Assembly: GCA_049699975.1 (NCBI GenBank)
Contig: JBNAWB010000095.1
Span: forward strand, 1 to 13,388
DNA: 13,388 bases
Reading direction: 5' to 3'
DNA from: CAZAGD01 sp049699975
GTDB taxonomy: Bacteria > Desulfobacterota > SM23-61
The notes under the pieces are model-generated. The model had not been told where the DNA came from and searched no databases. It saw only the letters and a list, made by a program, of their open reading frames with translations. A program made the position numbers and the translations under genes. Each line of letters starts with the position of its first letter. The first letter of the stretch is position 1. Shown in pieces: positions 7,718 through 12,924 of this stretch.

Positions 7718-7746
7718 AGTTTAACGGCTTTAGATATAACCGTCAA
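7718..7746 (-). promoter_or_regulatory. Putative sigma70 promoter for the ThDP enzyme gene
   Basis: On the minus strand, TTGACG (7746-7741), a 17-nt spacer, then TAAACT (7723-7718). The predicted transcript starts near 7711, giving a 30-nt leader that contains the Shine-Dalgarno of the ATG at 7681. Repeat copy 2 ends 13 nt upstream of the -35. Confidence 0.55.
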
Positions 7747-7759
7747 TACATCTAAATCC

Positions 7760-7780
7760 TGACCGTCGATCAGTTTTAAT
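7760..7780. repeat. Dispersed intergenic repeat, copy 2
   Basis: TGACCGTCGATCAG followed by TTTTAAT shares its first 13 positions exactly with copy 3 and with one change with copy 1; the outer part (GAAAT and GGT) is not kept. On the minus strand the core sits at about -49 to -61 of the ThDP-enzyme promoter, a common position for an activator site. Confidence 0.55.
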
Positions 7781-7845
7781 TTTTCTCACCAGCAGGAGAC
7801 AGGCGAGAAATATTAAAACTGTTAGACGGTAAGCGAATTTTTCGA

Positions 7846-7874
7846 TTGACATTATTTTTAAAAAAGAATATTTT
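7846..7874 (+). promoter_or_regulatory. Strong sigma70 promoter for the cold-shock gene
   Basis: Perfect -35 TTGACA (7846-7851), a 17-nt A/T-rich spacer, then TATTTT (7869-7874). Transcription would begin near 7881, producing a leader of about 138 nt before the TTG at 8019. Such length is typical of cold-shock mRNAs; the E. coli cspA leader is about 160 nt. Confidence 0.7.
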
Positions 7875-7917
7875 GGAATTGGATGAGTCGGATGGTAGTT
7901 TTGGGAAACAAATAGGG

Positions 7918-7957
7918 AGCCATTGAGCAGGATGATTATATGTTCAATGGCTTTTTT
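7918..7957 (+). promoter_or_regulatory. Leader hairpin with T-run in the csp 5' UTR (attenuator-like)
   Basis: AGCCATTGA (7918-7926) is perfectly complementary to TCAATGGCT (7944-7952), with a 17-nt loop and six T residues at 7952-7957. This resembles an intrinsic terminator within the leader, about 60 nt before the start codon. The large loop and A/T content make it weak. TCAATGG could instead pair with a second CCATTGA at 7984-7990, so the hairpin may be one of two alternative folds. Confidence 0.5.
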
Positions 7958-7959
7958 GT

Positions 7960-8024
7960 TGCCAGAGCGATATCCGTACTTATCCATTGAGATAAGAAGA
8001 GAAAGGAGGGATATCGCTTTGGCA
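7960..8024 (+). promoter_or_regulatory. 16-bp RNA stem that buries the csp start codon (candidate RNA thermosensor)
   Basis: TGCCAGAGCGATATCC (7960-7975) pairs with GGATATCGCTTTGGCA (8009-8024) at all 16 positions; the only non-Watson-Crick pair is G7965-U8019. The 3' arm contains the whole TTG start codon (8019-8021) and the last two G of the Shine-Dalgarno AGGAGGG (8004-8010). Inside the 33-nt loop a second hairpin forms: CTTATC (7979-7984) with GATAAG (7991-7996). Translation should be blocked unless the stem is opened by temperature, a helicase, the ribosome or an alternative fold. The pairing is seen directly; the switch is inference. Confidence 0.75.
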
Positions 8025-8219
8025 GAAGGACAAGTGAAATGGTTCAATGAGAAAAAAGGTTATGGTTTCATTCAACAGGATGGCGGGCAGGACTTATTCG
8101 TCCATTACACAGCCATCGTTGGAGAGGGTTTCAAAACTTTAACTGAAGGCCAGCGCGTACGTTTTGAAGTGGAAGAAACCCCCAAAGGGTTAAAAGCTAA
8201 AAACGTGCAAATTATCTGA
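8019..8219 (+). CDS. csp: Cold-shock domain protein
   Basis: A 66-residue single cold-shock domain, the normal size for CspA-type RNA chaperones, which bind single-stranded RNA and melt secondary structure in the cytoplasm. TTG at 8019 is chosen because AGGAGGG (8004-8010) sits 8 nt before it and the next residues, AEGQVKWFNEKKGYGFI, are the canonical Csp N-terminus. The frame is open upstream to 7923, but that segment lacks a ribosome site and is leader RNA. RNA-binding motifs are KGYGFI (13-18) and LFVHY (26-30), with W8 and F9 before them. The domain ends with GLKAKNVQII, typical of the family. It is transcribed alone from the promoter at 7846-7874, and its expression is probably governed by the structured leader. 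Confidence 0.95.
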   Translation: MAEGQVKWFNEKKGYGFIQQDGGQDLFVHYTAIVGEGFKTLTEGQRVRFEVEETPKGLKAKNVQII

Positions 8220-8242
8220 AATCAATTTTTAAAGCTGGCTAA

Positions 8243-8279
8243 TCCAGAGCGGCACTTGAGCAAGAGATGCCGCTCTGGA
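8243..8279. terminator. 12-bp perfect hairpin between convergent csp and tauE-like genes
   Basis: TCCAGAGCGGCA (8243-8254) pairs exactly with TGCCGCTCTGGA (8268-8279) around a 13-nt loop. It lies 23 nt after the csp stop and 7 nt before the convergent permease stop, so it can serve both strands. Neither side has an adjacent T-run, so it may act as an mRNA 3'-end stabiliser or a Rho-assisted terminator rather than a classical intrinsic one. Confidence 0.6.
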
Positions 8280-8286
8280 GCAATAT

Positions 8287-9111
8287 TTAAAAGAGCATGC
8301 GGGTGCCTACCCCGAGGAGAAGAAAAGCAAAGATTTTCCGCATGCGCAGCGGGCGAGTTTTATAAGCTAAGTTAGTCCCCCAGCGGGCTAAAAAAAGGGA
8401 AGGTAAGCCAGCCATGATCCATCCCCAGCCATGCACATAACCCAACGAAAAAGGAGGAAGTTGCGGCTTTCCCCACCCATGATAAATATAACCAAAAGTG
8501 CCCACCAAAGAAATAAAAAATACAAAGGCAATAGAGATGCCCATAGCGCGGTGAATAGAAATTTTTAAAAAGCGCACCAGCAAAGGAATAGCTATCACTC
8601 CTCCACCCAAACCAAAGAATCCGGAAAAGACGCCTACTACAAAACCCACCAGTAAAGCTTTATATTTAGAAGGGCTTTCGGCATTTTCTTTTTCTCCTTC
8701 CTTTTCCCCCTTCTCTAAGATCATCTGTCCAGCTAAAAAAATTAAAAGGCCCCCAAAAAGGATTCTTAATAACTCTCCGCGCAGAAAGGAAGTAATCATA
8801 GAACCAAAGAAAGAACCAATGATTCCTGGAATAGCTAATAAATAAACTACCTGCCAGCTAATATTTTCTTTTCGCGCATGGGCGAAATAGCCGGAGATAG
8901 AGGTGGGGATAATGATCGCTAAACTTGTCCCGAAAGATAAGTGCATAATAATTTCTGAAGAAACTTGCATAGAGGGAAAAACCCAATAGGCGAGCAGGGG
9001 AATTATAATGACTCCTCCCCCTACACCCAAAAATCCCCCCATAAAGCCTACCATTAAGCCGATGATTACGAATTGAATAGCATTGATAAGCGAAAAGTCT
9101 AATAAAGGCAT
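8287..9111 (-). CDS. TauE/SafE family sulfite/organosulfur exporter-like permease
   Basis: A 274-residue integral membrane protein of about eight helices made of two related halves. The family signature appears twice: GGFLGVGGGVIIIPLL (25-40) and SGFFGLGGGVIAIPLL (163-178), separated by a charged cytoplasmic loop rich in Glu and Lys (about 133-150). Members export or import sulfite, sulfoacetate, taurine products or other anions. Substrate cannot be assigned here, and no sulfonate genes are nearby. The ATG at 9111 has no convincing Shine-Dalgarno and lies just after a strong terminator for the upstream gene, so how it is expressed is unclear. The next in-frame ATG codons (residues 20 and 24) would delete the first helix, so 9111 is kept. 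Confidence 0.9.
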   Translation of the reverse strand: MPLLDFSLINAIQFVIIGLMVGFMGGFLGVGGGVIIIPLLAYWVFPSMQVSSEIIMHLSFGTSLAIIIPTSISGYFAHARKENISWQVVYLLAIPGIIGSFFGSMITSFLRGELLRILFGGLLIFLAGQMILEKGEKEGEKENAESPSKYKALLVGFVVGVFSGFFGLGGGVIAIPLLVRFLKISIHRAMGISIAFVFFISLVGTFGYIYHGWGKPQLPPFSLGYVHGWGWIMAGLPSLFLARWGTNLAYKTRPLRMRKIFAFLLLGVGTRMLF

Positions 9112-9120
9112 CCCGAATAT

Positions 9121-9153
9121 AAAAATAAATCCCGGGAAATCCCCGGGATTTAT
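9121..9153 (-). terminator. Intrinsic terminator of the DksA/TraR-like gene
   Basis: Perfect 12-bp stem ATAAATCCCGGG (9125-9136) with CCCGGGATTTAT (9142-9153) and a 5-nt loop. On the minus strand it is followed by a T-rich run TTTTATATT. It lies 26 nt after the stop at 9179 and only about 13 nt before the ATG of the next gene, 9111. It may therefore be an attenuator between two co-oriented genes rather than a complete stop. Confidence 0.8.
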
Positions 9154-9178
9154 CGTTATAGAAAAGAATTTAATTTTT

Positions 9179-9826
9179 TTAAGATTCTTCTTCCTCTAAA
9201 CCAGTAGCAAAAGCCAATCCGCGGTAAGTTAAATCTTCTTCTGTTCTTTTCTGAATGCTCTGTTCTTCTTCAAACTTTGATTGGCAAGAAACACAATACT
9301 TGGCCAGAGGCATAACTTTTAAGCGGCCTAAACCAATTTTTTCTCCACATTCCTCACATATGCCATAAGTTCCTTCGGCGATCTTTTCTAAGGCTTCATT
9401 TATGGCTGATAACTTTTCTTTTTCCCGACTTGTCAAAAGAAGGGAAAGTTCCCGTTCTCTTTCATCTCCGGCCTGGTCTACTATATCGCCAATATCGGCC
9501 GAGGGCACAAGAGATTCCGAAAAGCGACTTTCTGAAATTTCCTCGATTAGCTTTTGTCTCATATCTAAAAGTATTTTTTTAAAAAATTCTTTATCCTGCT
9601 CTAATGTTGTTTCGGGAGTGATCTCTTTTTTCATTTCTACCTTCTGAATTTCTTTTTTTTCTTCTATCTTGGCCATAGCTTTTTGCTCACTTTTTTCTGT
9701 CTTCCTCTTAAGCATCCGGGATTTGACCAATTTTTTAATTTTACCTAATTTCTTTTTAGAGGAAGGAACAGTACTCTTTCCTCTAATGACCTTTTTCTTT
9801 ACTTTTTTCGACTTCGGGGTAGCCAT
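9179..9826 (-). CDS. DksA/TraR-type C4 zinc-finger protein with lysine-rich N-terminal extension
   Basis: A 215-residue protein. ATG at 9826 follows GGGAGGGAG; a TTG one codon upstream is an equal alternative. Residues 1 to about 75 are very rich in Lys and Glu, of low complexity, and absent from DksA (about 150 residues). From about residue 76 the DksA pattern appears: a helical coiled coil whose tip DIVDQA (114-119) aligns with the DPVDRA tip of E. coli DksA. D114 and D117 would be the two acidic residues that reach the RNA polymerase active site. A C4 zinc finger follows: CEEC (157-160) and CVSC (178-181). The core probably binds the RNA polymerase secondary channel and tunes stress or stringent transcription; short TraR/YteA-like proteins of unknown role look similar. 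The basic tail may bind nucleic acid. It has its own promoter (9891-9918) and terminator. Confidence 0.88.
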   Translation of the reverse strand: MATPKSKKVKKKVIRGKSTVPSSKKKLGKIKKLVKSRMLKRKTEKSEQKAMAKIEEKKEIQKVEMKKEITPETTLEQDKEFFKKILLDMRQKLIEEISESRFSESLVPSADIGDIVDQAGDERERELSLLLTSREKEKLSAINEALEKIAEGTYGICEECGEKIGLGRLKVMPLAKYCVSCQSKFEEEQSIQKRTEEDLTYRGLAFATGLEEEES

Positions 9827-9890
9827 CAAGGCTCCCTCCCTTCTTGGGGCCCCTAAACCCGCCTAAACTTTGTTATTATTAAAGTTATTT

Positions 9891-9918
9891 AATTTACTCT
9901 TTTTTTAAATATTGTCAA
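9891..9918 (-). promoter_or_regulatory. Putative sigma70 promoter for the DksA/TraR-like gene
   Basis: On the minus strand, perfect TTGACA (9918-9913), a 16-nt spacer, then TAAATT (9896-9891). The transcript would start near 9884 and carry a leader of about 58 nt, including the self-complementary GGGGCCCC at 9846-9853. Confidence 0.6.
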
Positions 9919-9994
9919 GCACATTTTGCAGGTTTTTTAATTTAATTTTGGGCGTGCTCTCTGTTTAAAAGATTTTCAATTATTTAAAAGGGTT

Positions 9995-10087
9995 AGCAAA
10001 TTCTAATTTGCTCTATATCCATGAAATATTCATGAAGAATTTTAATTTTTCAAAAATTAAAAAGGAAAGGCCTTCCTAAAAATTTTT
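9995..10087. promoter_or_regulatory. Cluster of perfect short palindromes in a divergent intergenic region
   Basis: The 359-nt stretch between the DksA-like and cytochrome genes carries no gene. After the minus-strand promoter it holds several exact inverted repeats: AGCAAATT-CT-AATTTGCT (9995-10012), CATGAA-ATA-TTCATG (10020-10034), an 11-bp arm pair TTTTAATTTTT/AAAAATTAAAA around one base (10040-10062), AAGGCCTT (10067-10074) and AAAAATTTTT (10078-10087). They lie upstream of the cytochrome promoter and could be regulator binding sites. A/T-rich palindromes arise easily by chance; the first is the most operator-like. Confidence 0.4.
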
Positions 10088-10088
10088 C

Positions 10089-10118
10089 TTGACTGAAATT
10101 ATCAGGTAAAGTTAAACT
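10089..10118 (+). promoter_or_regulatory. Putative promoter for the cytochrome c7 gene
   Basis: TTGACT (10089-10094) and TAAACT (10113-10118) are separated by 18 nt. The predicted transcript starts near 10125. The -10 sequence is the same as in the ThDP-enzyme promoter. Confidence 0.5.
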
Positions 10119-10126
10119 GAACTTAA

Positions 10127-10138
10127 CCTTGGCCAAGG
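10127..10138. promoter_or_regulatory. Perfect 12-bp palindrome at the cytochrome transcription start (operator candidate)
   Basis: CCTTGGCCAAGG is fully self-complementary and begins 8 nt after the predicted -10 box, overlapping or just downstream of the predicted transcription start. That is a classical repressor operator position. No regulator gene is linked, so the ligand is unknown. Confidence 0.4.
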
Positions 10139-10185
10139 ATAGGGAAATGCGCTGTTTTAAAAAATAGAGAAAGGAGGAAAAATAT

Positions 10186-10527
10186 TTGGGAAGAGGCTAT
10201 TATAAATTTTTTCTATTAATTATCCTTCTTATTTTGTTAGGGGGAGCAGGAATTTCGCTGGCCCAGAAAAAGGTAGGCGGGGGAGAGTTTAAATTTGAAG
10301 CTAAAGGAAGTACTGGACCGGTTCTTTTCAGCCACGAGTCTCATGTCAATCAACATAAATTAAAATGTACCGACTGCCATACTAAAGTATTTAAGATGAA
10401 AAAAGGTGAGTTTAAAATGGCTAAGGCTAATCATGGAGAAGAGAAATATTGTGGGGTTTGCCATAACGGAAAGAAAGCTTTTGGACAAACCAAAGATGCG
10501 GATTGCAGCAAATGCCATAAAAAATAA
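10186..10527 (+). CDS. Periplasmic triheme cytochrome c7-type protein
   Basis: A 113-residue secreted heme protein. TTG at 10186 is chosen because AAGGAGG (10171-10177) sits 8 nt before it and the product begins with a signal peptide: basic MGRGYYK, a hydrophobic core at about 8-23, then a likely cleavage site near SLAQ (24-27). Three CxxCH heme-attachment motifs are present: CTDCH (61-65), CGVCH (89-93) and CSKCH (107-111). FSHESH (48-53), H57 and H83 supply candidate distal His ligands for bis-His hemes. The order FSH..H, CxxCH, CG.CHNGK.AF, CxxCH is that of the cytochrome c7 family of low-potential periplasmic electron carriers in Geobacter-like and sulfate-reducing bacteria. It is followed by the two genes that would mature it. 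The electron partner is unknown. Confidence 0.92.
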   Translation: MGRGYYKFFLLIILLILLGGAGISLAQKKVGGGEFKFEAKGSTGPVLFSHESHVNQHKLKCTDCHTKVFKMKKGEFKMAKANHGEEKYCGVCHNGKKAFGQTKDADCSKCHKK

Positions 10528-10556
10528 ATCTCTGTTTAGATAAATTTCTGCTTTAT

Positions 10557-10593
10557 AATTGGCGTTGGGCAAAGGCTCAACGCCAATTTTTTT
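10557..10593 (+). terminator. Intrinsic terminator after the cytochrome gene, close upstream of resB
   Basis: AATTGGCGTTG (10557-10567) pairs with CAACGCCAATT (10578-10588), and the T-run at 10587-10593 completes a strong terminator. The resB Shine-Dalgarno starts 2 nt later. A perfect TATAAT (10554-10559) overlaps the base of the stem, so a transcript starting near 10566 would lack the left arm and escape this terminator. Its -35 region is poor, so this internal promoter is uncertain. Confidence 0.8.
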
Positions 10594-10605
10594 CGAGGAG
10601 CCTCG

Positions 10606-12003
10606 TTGGTTCAGGAAGTAAAGTCAACAAAAATATTTCCGCAATTAAGGGACCATCTTTCTTCCCTTAAGCTGACCATCTCCCTATTGCTCATTTTGGC
10701 CGTCGTCTCCATCTTCGGCACCGTAATTCCTCAAAACGCCTCGCCGCAAGAGTATTTGCAGTTTTACAAATTACCCACTTATAAAATTTTAAAGATCCTT
10801 GGCCTCTTAGATATGTATCATGCTCCTTGGTTCTTTTTCCTTTTAGGTTTACTCAGTTTAAACCTTATCTTCTGTTCTTGGAAACGCTTTAAAAGTACGT
10901 GGAAGATTTTGACCAGTTCTATACCCCAAGACGAGAGTAGTTGGCAAAAACTTTCTCCGCGAGGCCTATTTTTAACTGGCGCCAATGAGGGAGAGATTTT
11001 GATGAAAATTAAGAAAGTTTTTGCCCAATTCTATCCTCCTCTTAAAATTCAACGAGTTCAGCATATTCTCTTCCTGTCCACCGAAAAAGGGAAATTCTCG
11101 CACTGGGGGGTTTATTTTATCCATTTGAGTATTTTAATTATTTTGACGGGAGCCTTGATCGGTTTTTATACTGGCTTCCGGGGCCATTTAAATATCAAAG
11201 AAGGAGAAAGGGCTGATAGAATTTTCTTAAAAAATGGGCAAGAAATCTTTTTCCCTGATTTTAGCATTCATTTAGAAAATTTTTCTGTTTCTTATTACCC
11301 TACAGGTGTTCCCCGAGAATTTAAAAGCGTTATTTCCATCTTCGAAAATGGGCAAAAGATTCTTACTGCGCCGATCTTAGTCAATCAACCTTTAACATAT
11401 AAGGGGATAACTTTTTATCAAGCCAGCTACGGGATTGTAGATTTTAAAAAAGTTATCTTGGATATAGAAGACTCAAATTCAGGCCGCAAATTTACTCTTC
11501 CTGCTTTTTTAGATAAAGAGAATAAAATCCCAGAAAATTCTTGGTCGATCCGTTTAAATCGCTTTATTCCAGATTTTCAGGGTTTTGGTCCGGCATTGCA
11601 GATTAATATTTCTGACTTTCAAGGTTCCATAGAAAATTTTTTGGTCCTCCTTAATCATCCAGATTTCTCGGCCGGAGAAAAGACGAAGAGGTTTCGGGTC
11701 CGGGTAAAGGAGTGGACGCCAATTTATTTTTCTGGCTTGCAAGTGACTAAAGATCCAGGAGTAGGAATCGTTTGGTTAGGTTGCGCTCTCATGATCGTGG
11801 GCTTTTATCTAACTTTTTTCAATACCCATCGGCGCCTCTGGATGAAACTATATGAAGCAAGAAATGGGTTCTTTTTAGAAATCGTATTGTTCCGTAATCG
11901 CGATCGGCAGAATTTGGAAAAAGAACTTAAGGAATTAGAGCGAAGTTTGCGCGATGAATTGTCTATTTCTACATCAGGTCAAAAGGCCAAAGGAGAGGTA
12001 TGA
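10606..12003 (+). CDS. resB: Cytochrome c biogenesis protein ResB (Ccs1)
   Basis: A 465-residue membrane protein of System II cytochrome c maturation. With CcsA/ResC it forms the synthase that exports heme, keeps it reduced and ligates it to CxxCH in apocytochromes. TTG at 10606 has GAGGAG (10595-10600) 5 nt upstream. Segments are: a first helix at 22-42 ending in FGTVIPQN, a second around 74-91, a third around 168-188 (HWGVYFIHLSILIILTGALI), a large periplasmic domain at about 190-380, and a fourth helix at about 386-405. The family signature NQPLTYKGITFYQASYG spans 260-276 and DPGVGIVWLG spans 383-392. A charged coiled tail ends the protein. Its stop overlaps the next start (ATGA), so the two are translationally coupled. 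The cytochrome gene upstream is a likely client. Confidence 0.93.
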   Translation: MVQEVKSTKIFPQLRDHLSSLKLTISLLLILAVVSIFGTVIPQNASPQEYLQFYKLPTYKILKILGLLDMYHAPWFFFLLGLLSLNLIFCSWKRFKSTWKILTSSIPQDESSWQKLSPRGLFLTGANEGEILMKIKKVFAQFYPPLKIQRVQHILFLSTEKGKFSHWGVYFIHLSILIILTGALIGFYTGFRGHLNIKEGERADRIFLKNGQEIFFPDFSIHLENFSVSYYPTGVPREFKSVISIFENGQKILTAPILVNQPLTYKGITFYQASYGIVDFKKVILDIEDSNSGRKFTLPAFLDKENKIPENSWSIRLNRFIPDFQGFGPALQINISDFQGSIENFLVLLNHPDFSAGEKTKRFRVRVKEWTPIYFSGLQVTKDPGVGIVWLGCALMIVGFYLTFFNTHRRLWMKLYEARNGFFLEIVLFRNRDRQNLEKELKELERSLRDELSISTSGQKAKGEV

Positions 12004-12836
12004 TCAGTGCCCAGATAGTAAGAATAGTAACGTTTTTATATTTAGGCAGTTCTATTATCTACATAACTTATATGGCCTTCCAGCTGCCCAAGATTGCTAA
12101 GATAGCCTCCGGCTGGACATGGATAGCTTTTTTATTGCATACCTTCGCGATCATTATGCGCTGGATAGAATCGTATCAGATGGGTATAGGCCATGCGCCC
12201 TTAACGAATATGTATGAATCTTTGGTCTTCTATTCTTGGTGCATTACCTTCCTCTACTTGCTTTGGGAAAGAAGGATGCCTTCCCGCCTGAGTGGTGCTA
12301 TCGTTATGCCCTTGGCCTTCTTTTTTATCGCCTATGCCTCCCTTGCTCCGGGTGTTTCGGCGCAAATCGATCCTTTGATCCCAGCTTTACAGAGTAACTG
12401 GCTCCATGCTCATGTGCTTACTTGTTTTTTGAGTTATGCCTCTTTTACTATATCGTGCGCCTTAAGTATCTTGTATTTAATTAAGCAGGGGCAAAAAAAG
12501 GAAGGCCAAAATAATAATCAGCAAAATTTGGGTTTAGAAAACCTGGAGACCTTAATCTATAAAACTATTGCTATCGGTTTTCCGCTCTTAACCATCGGTA
12601 TTATTACTGGAGCGGCTTGGGCTAATTATGCCTGGGGTTCTTATTGGAGTTGGGATCCTAAGGAAACTTGGTCTCTAATTACCTGGTTCATCTATGCCGT
12701 ATTTCTTCATGCCCGTCTGCGGAGAGAATGGCGGGGGAAACGCTTGGCTATCCTTGCTATAGCTGGTTTTGGAGCAGTCCTCTTTACTTATTTTGGCGTA
12801 AACTATGTGCTTTCGGGATTACATAGCTATGTATGA
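12000..12836 (+). CDS. ccsB: Cytochrome c biogenesis protein CcsB (CcsA/ResC type heme handling protein)
   Basis: A 278-residue polytopic protein with the WWD heme-handling motif GAAWANYAWGSYWSWDPKE (204-222) and W224 after it. Conserved candidate heme-ligand histidines are H47 within a helix, H136/H138 (WLHAHVL) before the WWD region, H237 in a following helix and H275 (GLHSY) near the C-terminus. This fits the two pairs of membrane and external His known in CcsA/CcsBA. ATG at 12000 overlaps the resB stop and follows AAAGGAGAGG. It acts with ResB to carry heme across the membrane and present it for attachment. Naming differs between authors: this WWD protein is CcsB in TIGR/NCBI naming and CcsA or ResC elsewhere. 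Confidence 0.94.
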   Translation: MISAQIVRIVTFLYLGSSIIYITYMAFQLPKIAKIASGWTWIAFLLHTFAIIMRWIESYQMGIGHAPLTNMYESLVFYSWCITFLYLLWERRMPSRLSGAIVMPLAFFFIAYASLAPGVSAQIDPLIPALQSNWLHAHVLTCFLSYASFTISCALSILYLIKQGQKKEGQNNNQQNLGLENLETLIYKTIAIGFPLLTIGIITGAAWANYAWGSYWSWDPKETWSLITWFIYAVFLHARLRREWRGKRLAILAIAGFGAVLFTYFGVNYVLSGLHSYV

Positions 12837-12924
12837 AGTTATGAATGAATTTTTTCCCTTTTGCTTTACCCGCCCTCTTTTAATAAAGAAAGGGTAGAAA
12901 GAAAATATAAGAAGAGGTGAGGTT

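Noticed and set aside
7923..8018. Upstream extension of the csp frame by 32 codons
   Set aside because: No Shine-Dalgarno or conserved sequence. The stretch is explained by leader RNA structure, and the canonical Csp N-terminus starts at 8019.
7730..8047. 105-codon open frame on the minus strand across the csp leader
   Set aside because: It covers two promoters, a repeat and the csp start, has no recognisable domain, and is a by-product of A/T-rich sequence.
10147..10167. Six-codon upstream frame (ATG to TAG) before the cytochrome gene
   Set aside because: No ribosome site of its own and nothing to suggest translation; short frames like this are expected by chance.
10594..10605. CGAGG-AG-CCTCG as a hairpin hiding the resB ribosome site
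   Set aside because: The 2-nt loop is sterically too small; opening it leaves only three or four pairs, too weak to matter.
12874..12897. Imperfect hairpin between ccsB and the cyclophilin-like gene as a terminator
   Set aside because: The CCCTCTTT/AAAGAAAGGG pairing needs a two-base bulge and no T-run follows on either strand.
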